DNA of 64,000 bases from Dastarcus helophoroides (lineage: Eukaryota; Arthropoda; Insecta; Coleoptera; Bothrideridae): assembly GCA_028583605.1 (NCBI GenBank), contig CM053326.1:5464587-5528586 (forward strand), read 5' to 3'. The notes beneath the pieces are model-generated. The model saw nothing but the letters and a program-made list of their open reading frames with translations. It was not told the DNA's origin and did not search any database. How positions within the stretch are numbered: the stretch's first letter is position 1; every line of letters begins with the position of its first letter. Positions 1-11,075 of this stretch are shown one piece after another. The position numbers and the translations under genes are program-made.

Positions 1-14
1 TTATGGACCACTTT

Positions 15-320
15 TGTCGTGGAATTATGGATCACCAAATTCTTTACATTTCACAAGCTAATTTTGTGTATTTGATGCATATAAGTAATTATTTATGCAT
101 ATTTTCAGCACAGGCATTATTTTTCGGCAATTTCTAATAGTTTTTTGGTACAATAATAATTTTGTTTCGAACTGATTTTCATTGCCATTTCTCACTCCAC
201 TTCACTTTGTTTCTTTTTCATAATAAATCTTCTGCCATTCTGAATCAAAAAGAAGAAGGTTTTTCTAAAACATTTTTTCATTTTTAATTGATTTATAAAG
301 TGGTCCGTAATTCCCCGACA
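15..320. repeat. MITE-like element with 21-bp terminal inverted repeats
   Basis: The stretches 15-35 and 300-320 are inverted copies matching at 18 of 21 positions. The left end starts TGTCGTGGAATTA and the right end closes with TAATTCCCCGACA. The 264 bases between them are AT-rich and contain no credible ORF. A short element with inverted ends and no coding is typical of a MITE. The target duplication cannot be decided because both flanks are T-runs. The superfamily is not assigned. Confidence 0.5.
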
Positions 321-865
321 TTTTTTAAAATCACAAAATGCAATTTTTGCGCCATCTGATATAAGTTGTATAATTTAATACAATTTGACCAAACTGCTGC
401 GACTGAAGGATAGATTATTAGTTGTGCTACAAATTCAGGCTTTGAAATTTCAGAAAAGATAACTTTTTGCCAGTTTTTGGCCAACATAAAGATTCGGTTC
501 ACAATACCCCAGTCTCCCCTATTACACAAATTCTCTACATCTTTCTGTTAAATACACCTTCCTCTTATTGCCCAAATGGGTTAGGTACGGTATATTCTTA
601 ATAAGTATATGGTTTTACCCCTAATTTGGTACGTTTGGGGATTATTTTCAAAAAGTGACATTGAGTATTGATTTTCCAATATTACACCATCGTTGGCAGT
701 TGAAAATATAGGAAAATATAAAATAACATATATTTTTTGCACAACCATATATAATAAGCGAGTCTTTTAATCCCCAGGACAAAAAAGAGTAATCAACCTA
801 ATTCATGAATATTTTATCATATTTATTTAATATTAATATTTACGTTAATAAATAATACTAAATAA
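321..865. other. AT-rich stretch, nothing recognised
   Basis: Non-coding, AT-rich DNA. No ORF with family features, no clear repeat and no splice-bounded exon was seen. Confidence 0.5.
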
Positions 866-1110
866 CAATGGCAATCCTGCATTCATCTAGTAATGAACCG
901 TTACAAGTTTGCCAGCCAGCCAGCCAACCGTTAATGAACCATTACAGGTTCGCCAGCTTTTGACAATACTGGCAATTCTGCATTTAACCAGTAATAACCC
1001 ATTACAGATTCGCCAGCTTTTGTCGGTACTGGCAACTCTGCATTCAATCAGTAATGAACCGTTACAGGTTTGCCAGTACTGGCATTCAGCCAATACTGGC
1101 CAATGCTCGG
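866..1110. repeat. 60-bp minisatellite, about 3.5 to 4 copies
   Basis: A unit with the landmarks GAACC(G/A)TTACAG, CGCCAGCTTTTG, ACTGGCAA and TCTGCATT recurs at 60-bp spacing, with landmarks near 936, 996 and 1056. The first copy (about 894) is shortened and carries an extra GCCA repeat. Because 60 is divisible by 3, the array stays open as a pseudo-repeat peptide on both strands (887-1210 minus, 909-1124 plus). I treat those ORFs as by-products of the period, not as genes. Confidence 0.75.
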
Positions 1111-2230
1111 CCGTTGTCCTATGAATGCTAGATTCACTTAATCTTTTGCATAGTCTTATATTTGGCCATAATAACATTAAATCAAACAGCTGCTTTGTTA
1201 AAAAGGTCAAAAAAAGGTGAATTTAGAGATACGTTGCCAAAAAAACTCCAAATTGACGATTTTCAGCTAACAATATTGCAGAAATTGTTGAGTTTAGAAC
1301 TATGGTGTACGTATTATATAAAATATGTATATGTAGAATTTTCTGGAGAATTCGAAAATGTAAAAATAATTGGGGTGTTCTATTTAAAAAAACTAAAGTT
1401 GACTTTAATTCCGAAAAAAACCCAAAACCCCGTATATGGCAAACTTATATCAAATAAAAATTCAAGCGGTTTGTAGAAACATTTGAATTTAAAATTTTTC
1501 ATCTCTATTAATTTTCGATAGTTAACTGGGGGAAGCATTTATAACCAAAGACCATGTACTTTATTTTGGGTAATAAACGAAGGAATGTTAAGAAAAGTGT
1601 GGGATTGGTGCAAAAGATCAAGACATAAGACAGCGTTTGCTTTGCAACATAAATAAATAAACTGATGTAAAGCATATTAGGGGGAAAAGGTCCAGCAAAT
1701 CGAAACGCTATTTCACGTATGTTTTCAGAATTTCAAGTAAGACATGTGAAGTTTGGACAGTTTGATGTAGTACTTCGGCGAGGTAAAATATCCTGTACGC
1801 GCTTACGTTTTGAATTTATATTTTTCAGGAGTATGCTTGACGTTGAAATTATATTAAAATACATGAATTTAGTGTGTCTACTAAATAAATGTATCACATC
1901 CTGAGCTTTTATGCTATATCGCGATGCGTGCGACACCTTTAAGAATACTCTTATTCACAATTATTTTTATGGTCATAAGCTGGTGAATAAAATTTACAGC
2001 TCCCTGGAGGAATAAAAATTTATATAAATAAATTTGTCATGTGAAATTTTATTACCCTTAAAATCTTGTATTATAAGTAGTTCACGTTTCAACTGTCGTA
2101 TGAATAGTTTAGGAGACCAGCAAAGAAATAACGTTATGAGTGTTGTTAAAGTGTTGATAATATTTTTCTTGATTGTTGATCAGAATACTGGCGAAACGAT
2201 ATTTAAAAACTACAAAATAATTCAAGTTAC
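1111..2230. other. Unassigned AT-rich DNA
   Basis: Small ORFs at 1162-1476 and 1719-1904 have no recognisable motif and look like chance ORFs. No repeat boundary or exon signal could be supported. Confidence 0.45.
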
Positions 2231-2590
2231 TGTTGCGCGTTATCATTTCGGATAATTACCACTTGGTGTATTGCAACCACTTTATTTCTTAACTGATCCG
2301 GAACACTGCAATTGTAATTCACTAACACCGTTTAATTAACTAACTTAGTCATTGACTTCTAACTTACTAACTCGTTGAGTTCTTCTAACTTGGCCAACTA
2401 CACTGAGGGAAAAGCAACCGCCTTATAAAGGTTCCGGTTTGGGCTCTAGAAGAATCTAGCAGATAAGGTTTATCGTTTGCCGAAATTTCTGGAGTGCTTA
2501 TCTGCCATTTGATTTAGTATCGCAGCCACTTCCCCTTATCAAATTTTCTAGATAATTCCCGACTAAACTTTATAATAACTTTTTTTTACA
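2231..2590 (-). mobile_element. Old solo LTR (family copy 1), reverse orientation
   Basis: This segment aligns along its length with the LTRs at 27557-27913 and 41405-41778. In plus coordinates it starts TGTTGCGCG and contains the shared core TCGTTTGCCGAAATTTCTGG (2473-2492). A TATA-like CTTATAAAG lies in the promoter position of the family, and it ends TTTTACA. No internal retroelement coding lies next to it, so it is a solo LTR. It is the most diverged copy and shows no matching target duplication. Confidence 0.7.
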
Positions 2591-3001
2591 ATATTCATCT
2601 TAAAAGATGACTAAAATTTACTAGCGGTAGCGGTAACATTGACAAAAAAATTTAAGCACTATTATACTTTATTTCACCAAAATTAAATTCTATTTTCTAA
2701 ATCAATCGACGCAAGGTTACATTGGACACCTATCCATTGGCGTTTCGTTAAATAAGAATTTTTTTAATTAGCAAAGCCAACAAATATGAAACCAAAGCCA
2801 GTCAAAGAAGAAGAAGAATGATGCAGATTGGATTAGGCTATACCTTTTAAATGTGAAAAATTCTTCTTGTAGCATATTTAATTTTATACAAATCAGAAAA
2901 ATTGAACACTCTATAGGGATAAATTTAATTGGAGATTCATAGTAAGAGTGTCACGATGGGCGGGCCTTGTGTTCTCCTTCACCGACCCAACCCAATTGAA
3001 C
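2591..3001. other. Unassigned spacer before the Transib element
   Basis: AT-rich DNA with no gene or repeat structure that I can support. It becomes more GC-rich at 2950-3006, directly left of the Transib insertion. Confidence 0.45.
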
Positions 3002-3006
3002 GAGCG

Positions 3007-3048
3007 CACAGTGGTTCAAAACGCCTCAAAAGTGATCAAAAATAGACA
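3007..3048 (+). repeat. Transib left terminal inverted repeat
   Basis: Begins with the heptamer CACAGTG (3007-3013). A 22-nt spacer follows, then an A-rich block TCAAAAATA (3036-3044). It pairs with 6120-6161 over about 38 of 42 positions. The 5-bp duplication GAGCG lies immediately outside. Confidence 0.9.
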
Positions 3049-3417
3049 ATGTTGATAATTTTAATCTCAGAATGTAATTTTTACATTTTTCGCCTTATTC
3101 GTGAACATTTATGAAAAATTCACGTACTTTATATCTACAGGGTGACTTACAAAGTATGTCAGATAACAAAAATACAACTAAATTTGAACATACAATTAAT
3201 TTGGTGTTATTTACATCTAATATTTCTAATATACTTGCTCTAATAAACGTACAACAGAAAGGAGTCATAACGTTTTTAAGGGCTAGTCATGCCTGTTGTA
3301 GCTCGACATGTATACATATTATAAATATGCAACATCCATATGCAGATAATCTAGTAGTCATGCGCACATTACACACGAACATATAAATTTTACAAGAATT
3401 AAGTAATGTTTACAATA

Positions 3418-5918
3418 TTAGTGAGCACTGTCATCGTCATCCTCATAATCACCATCGTCACTCTCTTCCTGTGAGGAATCTGTGGAATCGGAAGATTGTA
3501 CGAACTGGTCTTGTTGGAGAAGTAAAAGCATGTCATCATTAAGATCAACTGTTTTTTTTAGGTGTTACTCTTAAACTCGTAATATATGGATCAGAGGTTA
3601 CTAGAAGCCGACATATCAAGTCTTTATTTGTGTAGTCTAGAAATCTTTCTTGTAAAATTTGCGCGGTAATTTCTTAAATCTTTGTTTCTTGCCTCTTGAG
3701 CTTCTTCGGATAGTAGACCAATTGATACTATAGCATGCTCAATGATTGATGGACCATGGATTAATATTTTATGGACGCTAGCAGGCATATAATACCAGAG
3801 ATACTTTTCAGTTAACAGGGTAGCTGTTTTCAAAGGATACTCTTCAAATGCATGAATATTTATTTTATATTCAGACGCTAAAGTCCTCAAAATAACACCA
3901 CATCTTCGAATTACATCTTCCTCAATGCCTAATATATCGGCTGACAAACGATAATTGGCAAAAAACCGCCGAGCAGTGTTTCCATCATTTGATGTACCGC
4001 TACCCCCCTGTGTCACCTTGTCAACTATCAGGCCCATTTCTGATTTAAAACGTGTTTAAATTGCCTGTTTTCTTGCTTTAAATTCATCTTTATCTTGTCC
4101 ACGTACTTGCCATTTTTTAATACCCAACTTATACGAGATATAAAGTAGGTATTCAAAGAACCTAATCCACGCGTGTAGGGTGGATAATCCAAACTCAAAA
4201 CACTCTGTCTTCACATGTCGGTTTAAAACTATATCAAGAGCATTCATTTTCTTTTGACTGGCTCCACATACATAACATTTTTGAGCAGAAGATGTTTCAG
4301 TGACAGCACAGCACACTTTGCCAACAACCATGGTGATTACCATTTCATGTTTTATTACAATATCTTTGTATTGGGTTACATGTAAATTATTAATTTGTTC
4401 TTCAATATGTGCACGTTCTGATCTTGACAAATCTTGAGATTCTTTCTTAAACTGAATTCTAATTGGCCTGCAATACCGGGTAGATGCTGGTCTAAAATTT
4501 TTCCATAAAATATTTCCAGTTGCTGCACATGTCAGTTGTATGGGTACTAATGATGTAACAAACATATCGCAATCTTGAAATTCCTCAGACGTGACTTGCT
4601 TGTACTCACTGTAGCCACTACTACCATCAAATCCCCACTTGGTCAACATAACATTTCTTTGGTTTTCCGAGGTCAATGTTTTAAAACTATTTTTGTCGCG
4701 CAAAATAATGCGGCTTGCAGTATGGTCCAAAAGAGGTTGCAATTTTATTTCCCTAAGTGACTCTGTAATAATAAATGATTCCAAAGATAGATAACACTTC
4801 TGTTTAGCGCATAAAACCTTGTGATAACTAGGGTATAAATTGATGTTTCTACTTTTTGCCTGTAGGCGGATTGCCATGTATTGACTTTTACTTAAGTTAC
4901 TCTCCACCATTAGAGATAATGCATCATCTTCGTTATACGGTTTTGTAGCTCCTGTTTGCCATGTATCACGAATCTTAGTTGCCCTTAAAGGAGATGTCTG
5001 AGTGGCTGCTTTTAATAACCAGGCTGCATCTTTCATACCAGTATCTTTTAAAGTTTTTCGAGCCGTGTGTATGAGTTGGGGTACTTCATACTTTTGTTGG
5101 AGCTCTAAAATCTTTCTCCTTTTAGAACTGTTACTGCTACTTATAAAAGATTTCTTAGGACGACCTCGCTCTACTACACCTGAACTAGTCAGTGTTTGAT
5201 TCGTAATCTTAACTTTACTACTAAAAGTTACTCACCATCTAACCAATTTGAATTTTTTTCCAAAAACCTTTCTCTATGTCTATGGCATTTTTACCACCTT
5301 TCACCTAATTTAATACATATAATTCTAATTTTTTCAGTAACTTCTTTCTTCATATCACTTTCTAGCTCAGTAGGAGTACCAAACATTTCCAATATTTGAT
5401 TTACAACCCTGTGAATTCGTTTAGTGGAATCACCAACTGATGACGCCCAAAGCTCAAAAATTTCTCTTATGGAAACTATAACTTCCTCAGAGCCTAAAAA
5501 ATAAGAAGTAAATTATATGTACACGTCATATTTATTAAAACAATGAGTGTTATTGCTTAAAATATTTATATTAATAAAGATTTGTGAAAATTTGTTTATG
5601 TATTAGAAAATGTTTTTTTTCATTTACAAAGATTTTCTCAAAATTGCGCAGCTTTGCGCAGAATGTGAGTGAAGGATATCAAAGAGCACACATTGGTCTG
5701 CCAATTAAGTTGAAAATGACAACGGACAAATACGGACAATTTAACGAATATCTTGCTAACATCCGCTCAACTAATATTTATTTAAAACATGTAATAGTAT
5801 TAAGCTTATTATAATTTTTGAAGTATATAACCTTCAACAGGAAATTGGTTTATGGCAATAAACAGTACTTACTTGAGTCCAAAAAATCCTGGAATTTGGA
5901 GGTACTGGGTTTATCCAT
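3418..5918 (-). pseudogene. Decayed Transib/RAG1-like transposase, multi-exon
   Basis: Exon 1 (5918-5873) starts at an ATG, encodes MDKPSTSKFQDFLDS and ends at the donor GTAAGT. Exon 2 (5493-5236) follows an acceptor TTTTTTAG in matching phase, encodes 85 codons and contains one in-frame TAA. The main exon (about 5215 to 3624) carries an RGRPKK basic patch. Next comes KWGFDGSSG, the first acidic box of Transib/RAG1 catalytic cores, with its D codon at 4626-4628. It also has a CYVCG zinc-type pair and the closing motif LSEEAQEARNKD. A single in-frame TAA (4056-4058) splits this exon. The last part continues through two frameshifts (near 3623 and in the A-run near 3555) into an acidic tail rich in D, E and S that ends at 3418. 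The exon 2-3 junction has a donor-like GTGAGT but too little intron sequence, so a deletion is likely. About 630-700 codons in total fits the family. Assignment rests on motifs plus element ends. Confidence 0.85.
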
Positions 5919-6119
5919 TTTTTAGAAAAAAGCACAATAAAAACACAATTATATTAGGCGTAGTCGTAAAACAATTTGTCACTTGGAATGTTTCCACTTT
6001 GGCTGCTATTCACAAACTGAAGAAAACCGAATTATTATTAACTATTCATACCAACGGTTACTGGAACTACTTGACAAACTATTCCAGGTGTGTTTGAACT
6101 AATCCAAAATACTCTATTT

Positions 6120-6161
6120 TTTGCATTTTTGATCATTTTTGGGGTGTTTTGAACCACTGTG
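6120..6161 (-). repeat. Transib right terminal inverted repeat
   Basis: Read on the minus strand it begins CACAGTGGTTCAAAAC, with the A-rich block TCAAAAATG again 22 nt from the heptamer. The second copy of the duplicated GAGCG follows at 6162-6166. Confidence 0.9.
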
Positions 6162-6166
6162 GAGCG

Positions 6167-7127
6167 GAAAGATATTTATAAGAGATATTCTGCAGCGACA
6201 ATCAGTGCCAGCAATTAATTAATGCCAGGAAATTTCAGTACTAAATTAAGACTCTTACATTAGATGTGTTCTTACTGAAAGTAGCATACAACAATTTTAT
6301 TACTATTTGCATAATCTACATGTTTTATTAATCCATTGATTTAATCATCGTTTTGTACCTTCTGAGGCTAAACAATAACTGGTATTTATTGGTAAATAAA
6401 TTAAATAAAGAAACCGGCTTGCTCCGGAAAAGTAGGGTGTTACGTTCAGAAAATCTAGGAGAGAATTTAGGAAGGAATTTTCCTTATCGTTTTACTTGGA
6501 CAGTTAACCACCTTCCTTATCTGTATATTGCTACATGCTGTATGAAAAAAAGATATTGTAAAGATTTATTATTGGATTTAGAAGCCAAAGAAAATGTGGA
6601 TTTTTGAAGGTTTTATTTTTGAAAAAATAACTTGATAATGCTGTTATTGTAATTTTATTTGGGAAACACAGAATAAGAAACCTAATTCTATTTTATTATT
6701 ATTACTTATACAAAACACATGTTACATTCTTATCCCATTCTGAGAGTCTTTTTTAGGATTATTGCAATGTTTCTTATATTATCATCCTAAAGCACAAGAA
6801 ATGCTAAATTCTCTAATGCTGCTATTAAAAAAGTGATTATTTGTATTTCCTGTTTAAAAATATATTCAGGACTGCTTCTGGAAACTGCAAATCCCTAAAT
6901 GTATACCATAGAAATTAGCAATGTTAGTAGGAAGTTTAGACAGTAACACGTCATGGCTTTTTTGTTGTTTAAATAGGGAAAACGTTTTACATTCCCAAAC
7001 TTTGTTAGAAAAATATTTTCTTCTTTTACAACACTTACACAAAAGCCCTACGCGTATAGAAAATAAACTATTTGCCTAAATATCTTGATAGGACCATTCG
7101 TGGCCACTGTCTGCCCCTATTTATAAT
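6167..7127. other. Unassigned AT-rich DNA
   Basis: Contains an 84-codon ORF (6353-6607) with no recognisable motif. No repeat structure or splice-bounded exon was found. Confidence 0.45.
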
Positions 7128-7352
7128 AGGTTTGTTCCAACGGAACATTTCTGACTAGTTTCCGATTAATTCATGAACGAATTAATGCGCATGCGTAGAC
7201 TCCGTATTAAATTCCAACTGGTTTGGGTTGGTACGCGTTGGAACGCTTCATTATTTCGTCTGATCGGTTGGTGTCATTTGTAGTCGTTTGTAAATACTAC
7301 TTGTTTCCCTAAAAGGTTTGAACTTTTAAAATTTATAGTGTAATCGGAAAAT

Positions 7353-8437
7353 ATGGAAGGCGTATTTATAGGTAGGTGCAAAATCATTATATTGATCTAA
7401 AGAAGCTAAATTTTGAATGTTGCAATTAATAAATATAATATTCTAAAAAAACTTTAAAATGGCGGTGTAAACTTTTTTAAAAAACAAAATAATATAATAT
7501 TCTTTAAATATGTTTGGGTATGTATCTTTATTTGCCTTCAAAATAAATAGTTAAATTATAAAAAGCCGCGATTTTAAAGTGTTAATCATTTTTGCTAACT
7601 AAATGCCCTAGGTAATGTGTACTTTTTAGATACTTCAGGGTTGATAGGCATGGCCAAAAAAACAATGGTCATGAAGAAGACAGTGAAAAATTCTTTTGGA
7701 CCACCAATGCTACCAAGCTACTAATAGACCACTACAAAATGCATCGCCAAAATGTGGGAACATTTAAAATTCGCACAATTAAAGCAATGTGGGAAAAAAT
7801 TGCTACAGAGTTGAACCACATTAACAATTGCAATATATCTGCTAGTAACTGCGAGAATAGATGGAGGGTCCTTGAAAGGAATTATAAAAAATTTTAAGAT
7901 AACAAAAATAGCACGGGGGCGGGAAGGAAATATTTTGAATATGCTAATGAAATGAAAGAAATTTTGGGAGAAAAGAAATCTATTAAACCTATTCTTGTAC
8001 TGTCTGCAGAGGAAAAATCATGTCCACAAGGTAATACTTGCAGTGAAGAAATGTCCGCTCCAGGAACACATTCAGTAAATGATGTGTCGTTGCCAGGGTC
8101 GTCATCCCTAATTGTGATCAACGACAGTGACGGTAATTTAAAATAACATCCTTTTTTTTAAACATAATTTCATAATTTCTGTTTTATTGTGGACAATCGA
8201 TCAAATTGCAAGGCCACTACTAGTAGGAAAAGGAAGCGAATGAACAATTCACAAAAAATTAGAAAAGAAAAATTTACTTTACAAAAAGAAAAACTTGTTC
8301 TGGAAGAACGAAAGCTGGCTGCATATGTTAAGCGAAATGAACTTCTGGAACAGTACATTGAACTGCAAAAAAAGAAAAGTAATAATTGTACTCTCTGCAG
8401 AGGTGGCAATGAGGACGACATATCAATATTTAAATAA
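7353..8437 (+). pseudogene. Myb/SANT-like (trihelix) protein of the Harbinger element, decayed
   Basis: A short first exon (ATG at 7353, six codons plus one base, ending at donor GTAGGT 7372) joins an acceptor TTTTTAG at 7629. The next reading frame is shifted in an A-run near 7660. It then encodes a three-tryptophan helix pattern (FFWTTNATKLLIDHY, MWEKIATEL, ENRWRVLERNYKKF) typical of the Myb/SANT-like DNA-binding domain of PIF/Harbinger accessory proteins. An in-frame TAA (7895-7897) interrupts it, and the frame then continues to about 8146 as a Ser/Thr-rich linker. A second open segment (8189-8437) starts with a basic SRKRKRM patch followed by a Lys/Glu/Leu-rich probable coiled coil. The join between these two parts is unresolved. 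In the family this protein binds element ends and helps import the nuclease. Confidence 0.75.
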
Positions 8438-8660
8438 TAATTTTATTAGACTAATTTATTTTTATATAAATTATGTATAATATAATATATAAATGAATAA
8501 TTGTAGTTTTCCTAAGGAATCCATACTTAAGTTGATATTTTTAAAGTTTAAATTTCAAACCATAAAGTAAAAAGAAAAAGAATTAGTTACATCTCGAAGT
8601 ATTGAGATAAAATTAAAAACTCATTAAAAAAAGAATCTTGTAAAAAAAACATCAATTAAG

Positions 8661-9043
8661 TACAAGGTGAGAAAAACTCGATGTCTCGGCTCTATTTTAA
8701 GAAAAGAATATATAAAAAAACCTTAAAAATGGGATTAAGTAAGGTTGAAGCCAAATTTTCATATTTGGAAACCAAAGTAAAATAAATTTGCTTACAAGTT
8801 TAACGAAAAAAGATACCATATTTTTTGTACAAAAATTAGTTCTTTTTAAATGTGCAAAAATATATATATGTTTCTAGAAAAAATTTAATGTCATTACTTT
8901 GGTTTCCAAATATGGAAAAATATAAAAATTTGACTTAAAATGGACCTTACTCAATCCCATTTAGGAACCTCTTTTATGGTTTTTATATAATTTTTTCTTT
9001 TCTTATAATAGAGCAGAGACATAAGAGTTTCGCTCACCCTGTA
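8661..9043. repeat. MITE-like hairpin nested in the Harbinger element
   Basis: The arms about 8661-8785 and 8890-9043 are imperfect inverted copies. They share the outer GTACA(A/G)GGTGAG and, further in, AAAAATGGGATT(A/G)AG(T)AAGGT and ATATTTGGAAACCAAAGTAA. The ACAGGGTG-type terminus recurs at several other repeats in this window. No ORF is present, and only TA can be suggested as the target duplication. Confidence 0.65.
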
Positions 9044-9327
9044 CATTTGAAATAAAAGAAGAAACATAAAACCTTTTTTCCTCAGAATTTTAAGTTTATG
9101 ATTAAGATTTCAGAAAAAAGTGAAAAATTTCGAAAAAAATACTTTATGAAAAAATAATACAATGTTGAAGTTGCAATTTAAAATGGTAATGCTAAAATAG
9201 TTTAGCAATCCTGAATAATGGGAAAAAACACTTAAGCACAAAGAGTAAACAGAAATTTCTAATTATAATAAGAATTATAAATAGTTTGAGCCTAAGCAAT
9301 TTACTAAATATTCTATAATCTAACTAG

Positions 9328-9330
<3 letters not shown>

Positions 9331-9381
<51 letters not shown>
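9331..9381. repeat. (TA)n microsatellite
   Basis: About 25 uninterrupted TA units lie inside the Harbinger element between its two convergent genes. Confidence 0.95.
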
Positions 9382-9384
<3 letters not shown>

Positions 9385-9424
9385 ACATTATAATCTAATC
9401 TAAATAAACAATTTACAAAATCTT

Positions 9425-10759
9425 TTATGATCTAAAGAGCATATTAGCTACATGATCCCTATGTTGGTTCTCAACCAGATTTTTTTCTACATCTAAAATT
9501 TCTTGTGCTGCGTCCTCTAGTTCTTCTAAATTTACATCCAAATTAACGTCATCGATACATAAATTGTGAAGAACACAACATGCTCTAATAAAGTGTACAA
9601 TATAAAGTATGTCACGAAGTTTGACATGAAACAACTGCCGAAATTTTTGTTTTAAAATACCAAATGTGTGCTCAATGATGTATCTATTGGCTGATAACTT
9701 CAAATTATAGTTTATTTGCGTCCTGTTTAATTGGCCTCTATCCTTGTAGGGTGTTAACAAATTCCTCATTAGAGGATATCCACTATCCCCCAAAATAAAA
9801 AATGGACCACATTTTTCCCCTAATGTTTCGAACAGAGGTGAATTTCTTAACACCCTACTGTCATGGACGGAACCTGGATAACCAATAAACACATCAATAA
9901 ATCTACGTTTGTTGTCACATACGGCTTGCATCTGTAGTAAAAAAAAACTGTTTCCTAACGAACAACATTGCAAAAATATATTTACCTATATAGAAAAGTA
10001 CCCTTTCCTATTGATGTAAGAGTCCGGGTCCATTTCTGGTCAATCAATTTTAATATGTGTTCCGTCAATTGCTCCTATCACATTAGAAAATCCATTTTTT
10101 CGGAAATGTTTTTCAGATTCCAATTTTTGCTGATCATCAGGCCATTTAATAACCTCTGGGGACATATTACTTAGGAATAAAGAAACCCTCCGGATAATTC
10201 GGTGAAGTGAGCTAATAGTTATATCAAACCTATCAGCAACATCCCGAAAACTGGCAGTTTGATGGCCAGAGAACCAAAGAAAAATTAAAACCTACGGTAA
10301 AATAAGCAGGTCGACATCAAAAATCTAAGCTCATATTTTGTTTAATGGACTCTCTATTCTCTTTGTTTGGAGACAAACCTGTTAAATTGAAGATATTTTT
10401 CCATATTGTCCACTTCCCTCCTTGCAGTACTCACAGCGTCTGTATTTTTCAGAAATGTATTCAACGAGCGTCCTGCTCATCCGAAAATGCTGCCTATATT
10501 CTTCATCGGAATAATTATTTACAGTATGCTCTGTAAACAAAATTAATTTTTAGCATATTTTAATTTACGAACCTTTGCTACAGTCAATTTTATTTGTAAC
10601 TACGGTATAATAAACTTTTGAATATTTAACAGATCTTCACAACTTACCTAAGTAATTTTCATTTCTCACGGAAAACAGCTCGTCTTCACTATCAGTCTCA
10701 TCACTCGAAAGAGACAAAAATAATTCTTCGTCACAGACAAATTCCTCCACGAAATCCAT
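9425..10759 (-). pseudogene. PIF/Harbinger (HARBI1-type) DDE nuclease, four exons, three premature stops
   Basis: The exons on the minus strand are 10759-10648, 10530-10379, 10291-9986 and 9931-9425. All joins fit GT..AG and phase, and the spliced length is 1077 nt, or 358 residues, normal for the family. Exon 1 is acidic. Exon 2 has the conserved YSDEEYRQHFRMSR block. Exon 3 has the helix-turn-helix region (FRDVADRFDITISSLHRII) and the first catalytic Asp in GAIDGTH. Exon 4 has the second Asp in LGDSGYP and the Glu in IIEHTFGILKQKFR, so the D-D-E triad is complete. In-frame stops lie at 10382-10384 (TAA), 10040-10042 (TGA) and 9986-9988 (TAG, the last codon of exon 3). The family cuts and pastes DNA at short TWA-type targets. 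Confidence 0.9.
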
Positions 10760-11075
10760 AACTATTATTTTTCAGAATAGTGGATGAAAAATTGAAATTA
10801 AAACTTTAAACACAAATTACTTTTGCCCTCGGCAAGATCTGCAGTCGAAATAACAAATGACAACTGAAAAGTTATTTATTGCGCATGTTCCAAACTGCCA
10901 GTACAAGCTTGCGACTGCTGACTGTTCTGATTGATCACAAACCAATTCACGGATCAGTCAGAACAGTGTTGGAACACCGTATTACCAGTTGGGTCGGAGT
11001 TTGCACTTGCTAAATTTTAATTGCACATACGCCGGACGATTGGAAACTGGTTTGATGTTCGGTTGGAACAAACCT

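Larger units (their letters stand above)
3007..6161 (-). mobile_element. Transib-type DNA transposon with intact ends and target duplication
   Basis: The two ends are inverted repeats of about 42 bp. Read inward, each starts CACAGTGGTTCAAAAC and continues with TGATCAAAAAT. The element is flanked on both sides by GAGCG (3002-3006 and 6162-6166), a 5-bp target duplication. Transib elements, the DNA transposons related to the RAG1 recombinase, are known for 5-bp GC-rich duplications and for ends of the CACWATG type. Here the heptamer is CACAGTG, identical to the consensus heptamer of V(D)J recombination signals. The 3155-bp interior carries a transposase-like gene on the minus strand (3418-5918). 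The coding is broken, so this copy is not autonomous, but its ends could be recognised by an active relative. Confidence 0.9.
7128..11075. mobile_element. PIF/Harbinger DNA transposon with both accessory and nuclease genes
   Basis: The ends are inverted repeats: inward from both sides they read AGGTTTGTTCCAAC(G/C)GAACAT, and a second block AGTTTCC is shared further in. With the ends placed at 7128 and 11075, the flanks give a 3-bp duplication AAT. The usual Harbinger TWA is not obtained with any alternative end, because the sequence around the junction is nearly palindromic. The 3.95-kb interior has the standard two-gene layout: a Myb/SANT-like protein on plus (7353-8437) and a DDE nuclease on minus (9425-10759). 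They converge on a central AT-rich region that contains a MITE-like hairpin. Both genes carry premature stops, so the copy is dead. Confidence 0.85.

Noticed and set aside
887..1210. A repeat protein encoded by the 107-codon minus ORF or the 71-codon plus ORF
   Set aside because: Both are by-products of a 60-bp minisatellite free of stops. There is no start context, splice site or family motif.
3007..6161. A functional V(D)J-like recombination locus, because of the CACAGTG heptamers
   Set aside because: The heptamers are inverted ends of one element with a 5-bp duplication and a transposase inside. There are no immunoglobulin-like segments, and insects lack V(D)J recombination.
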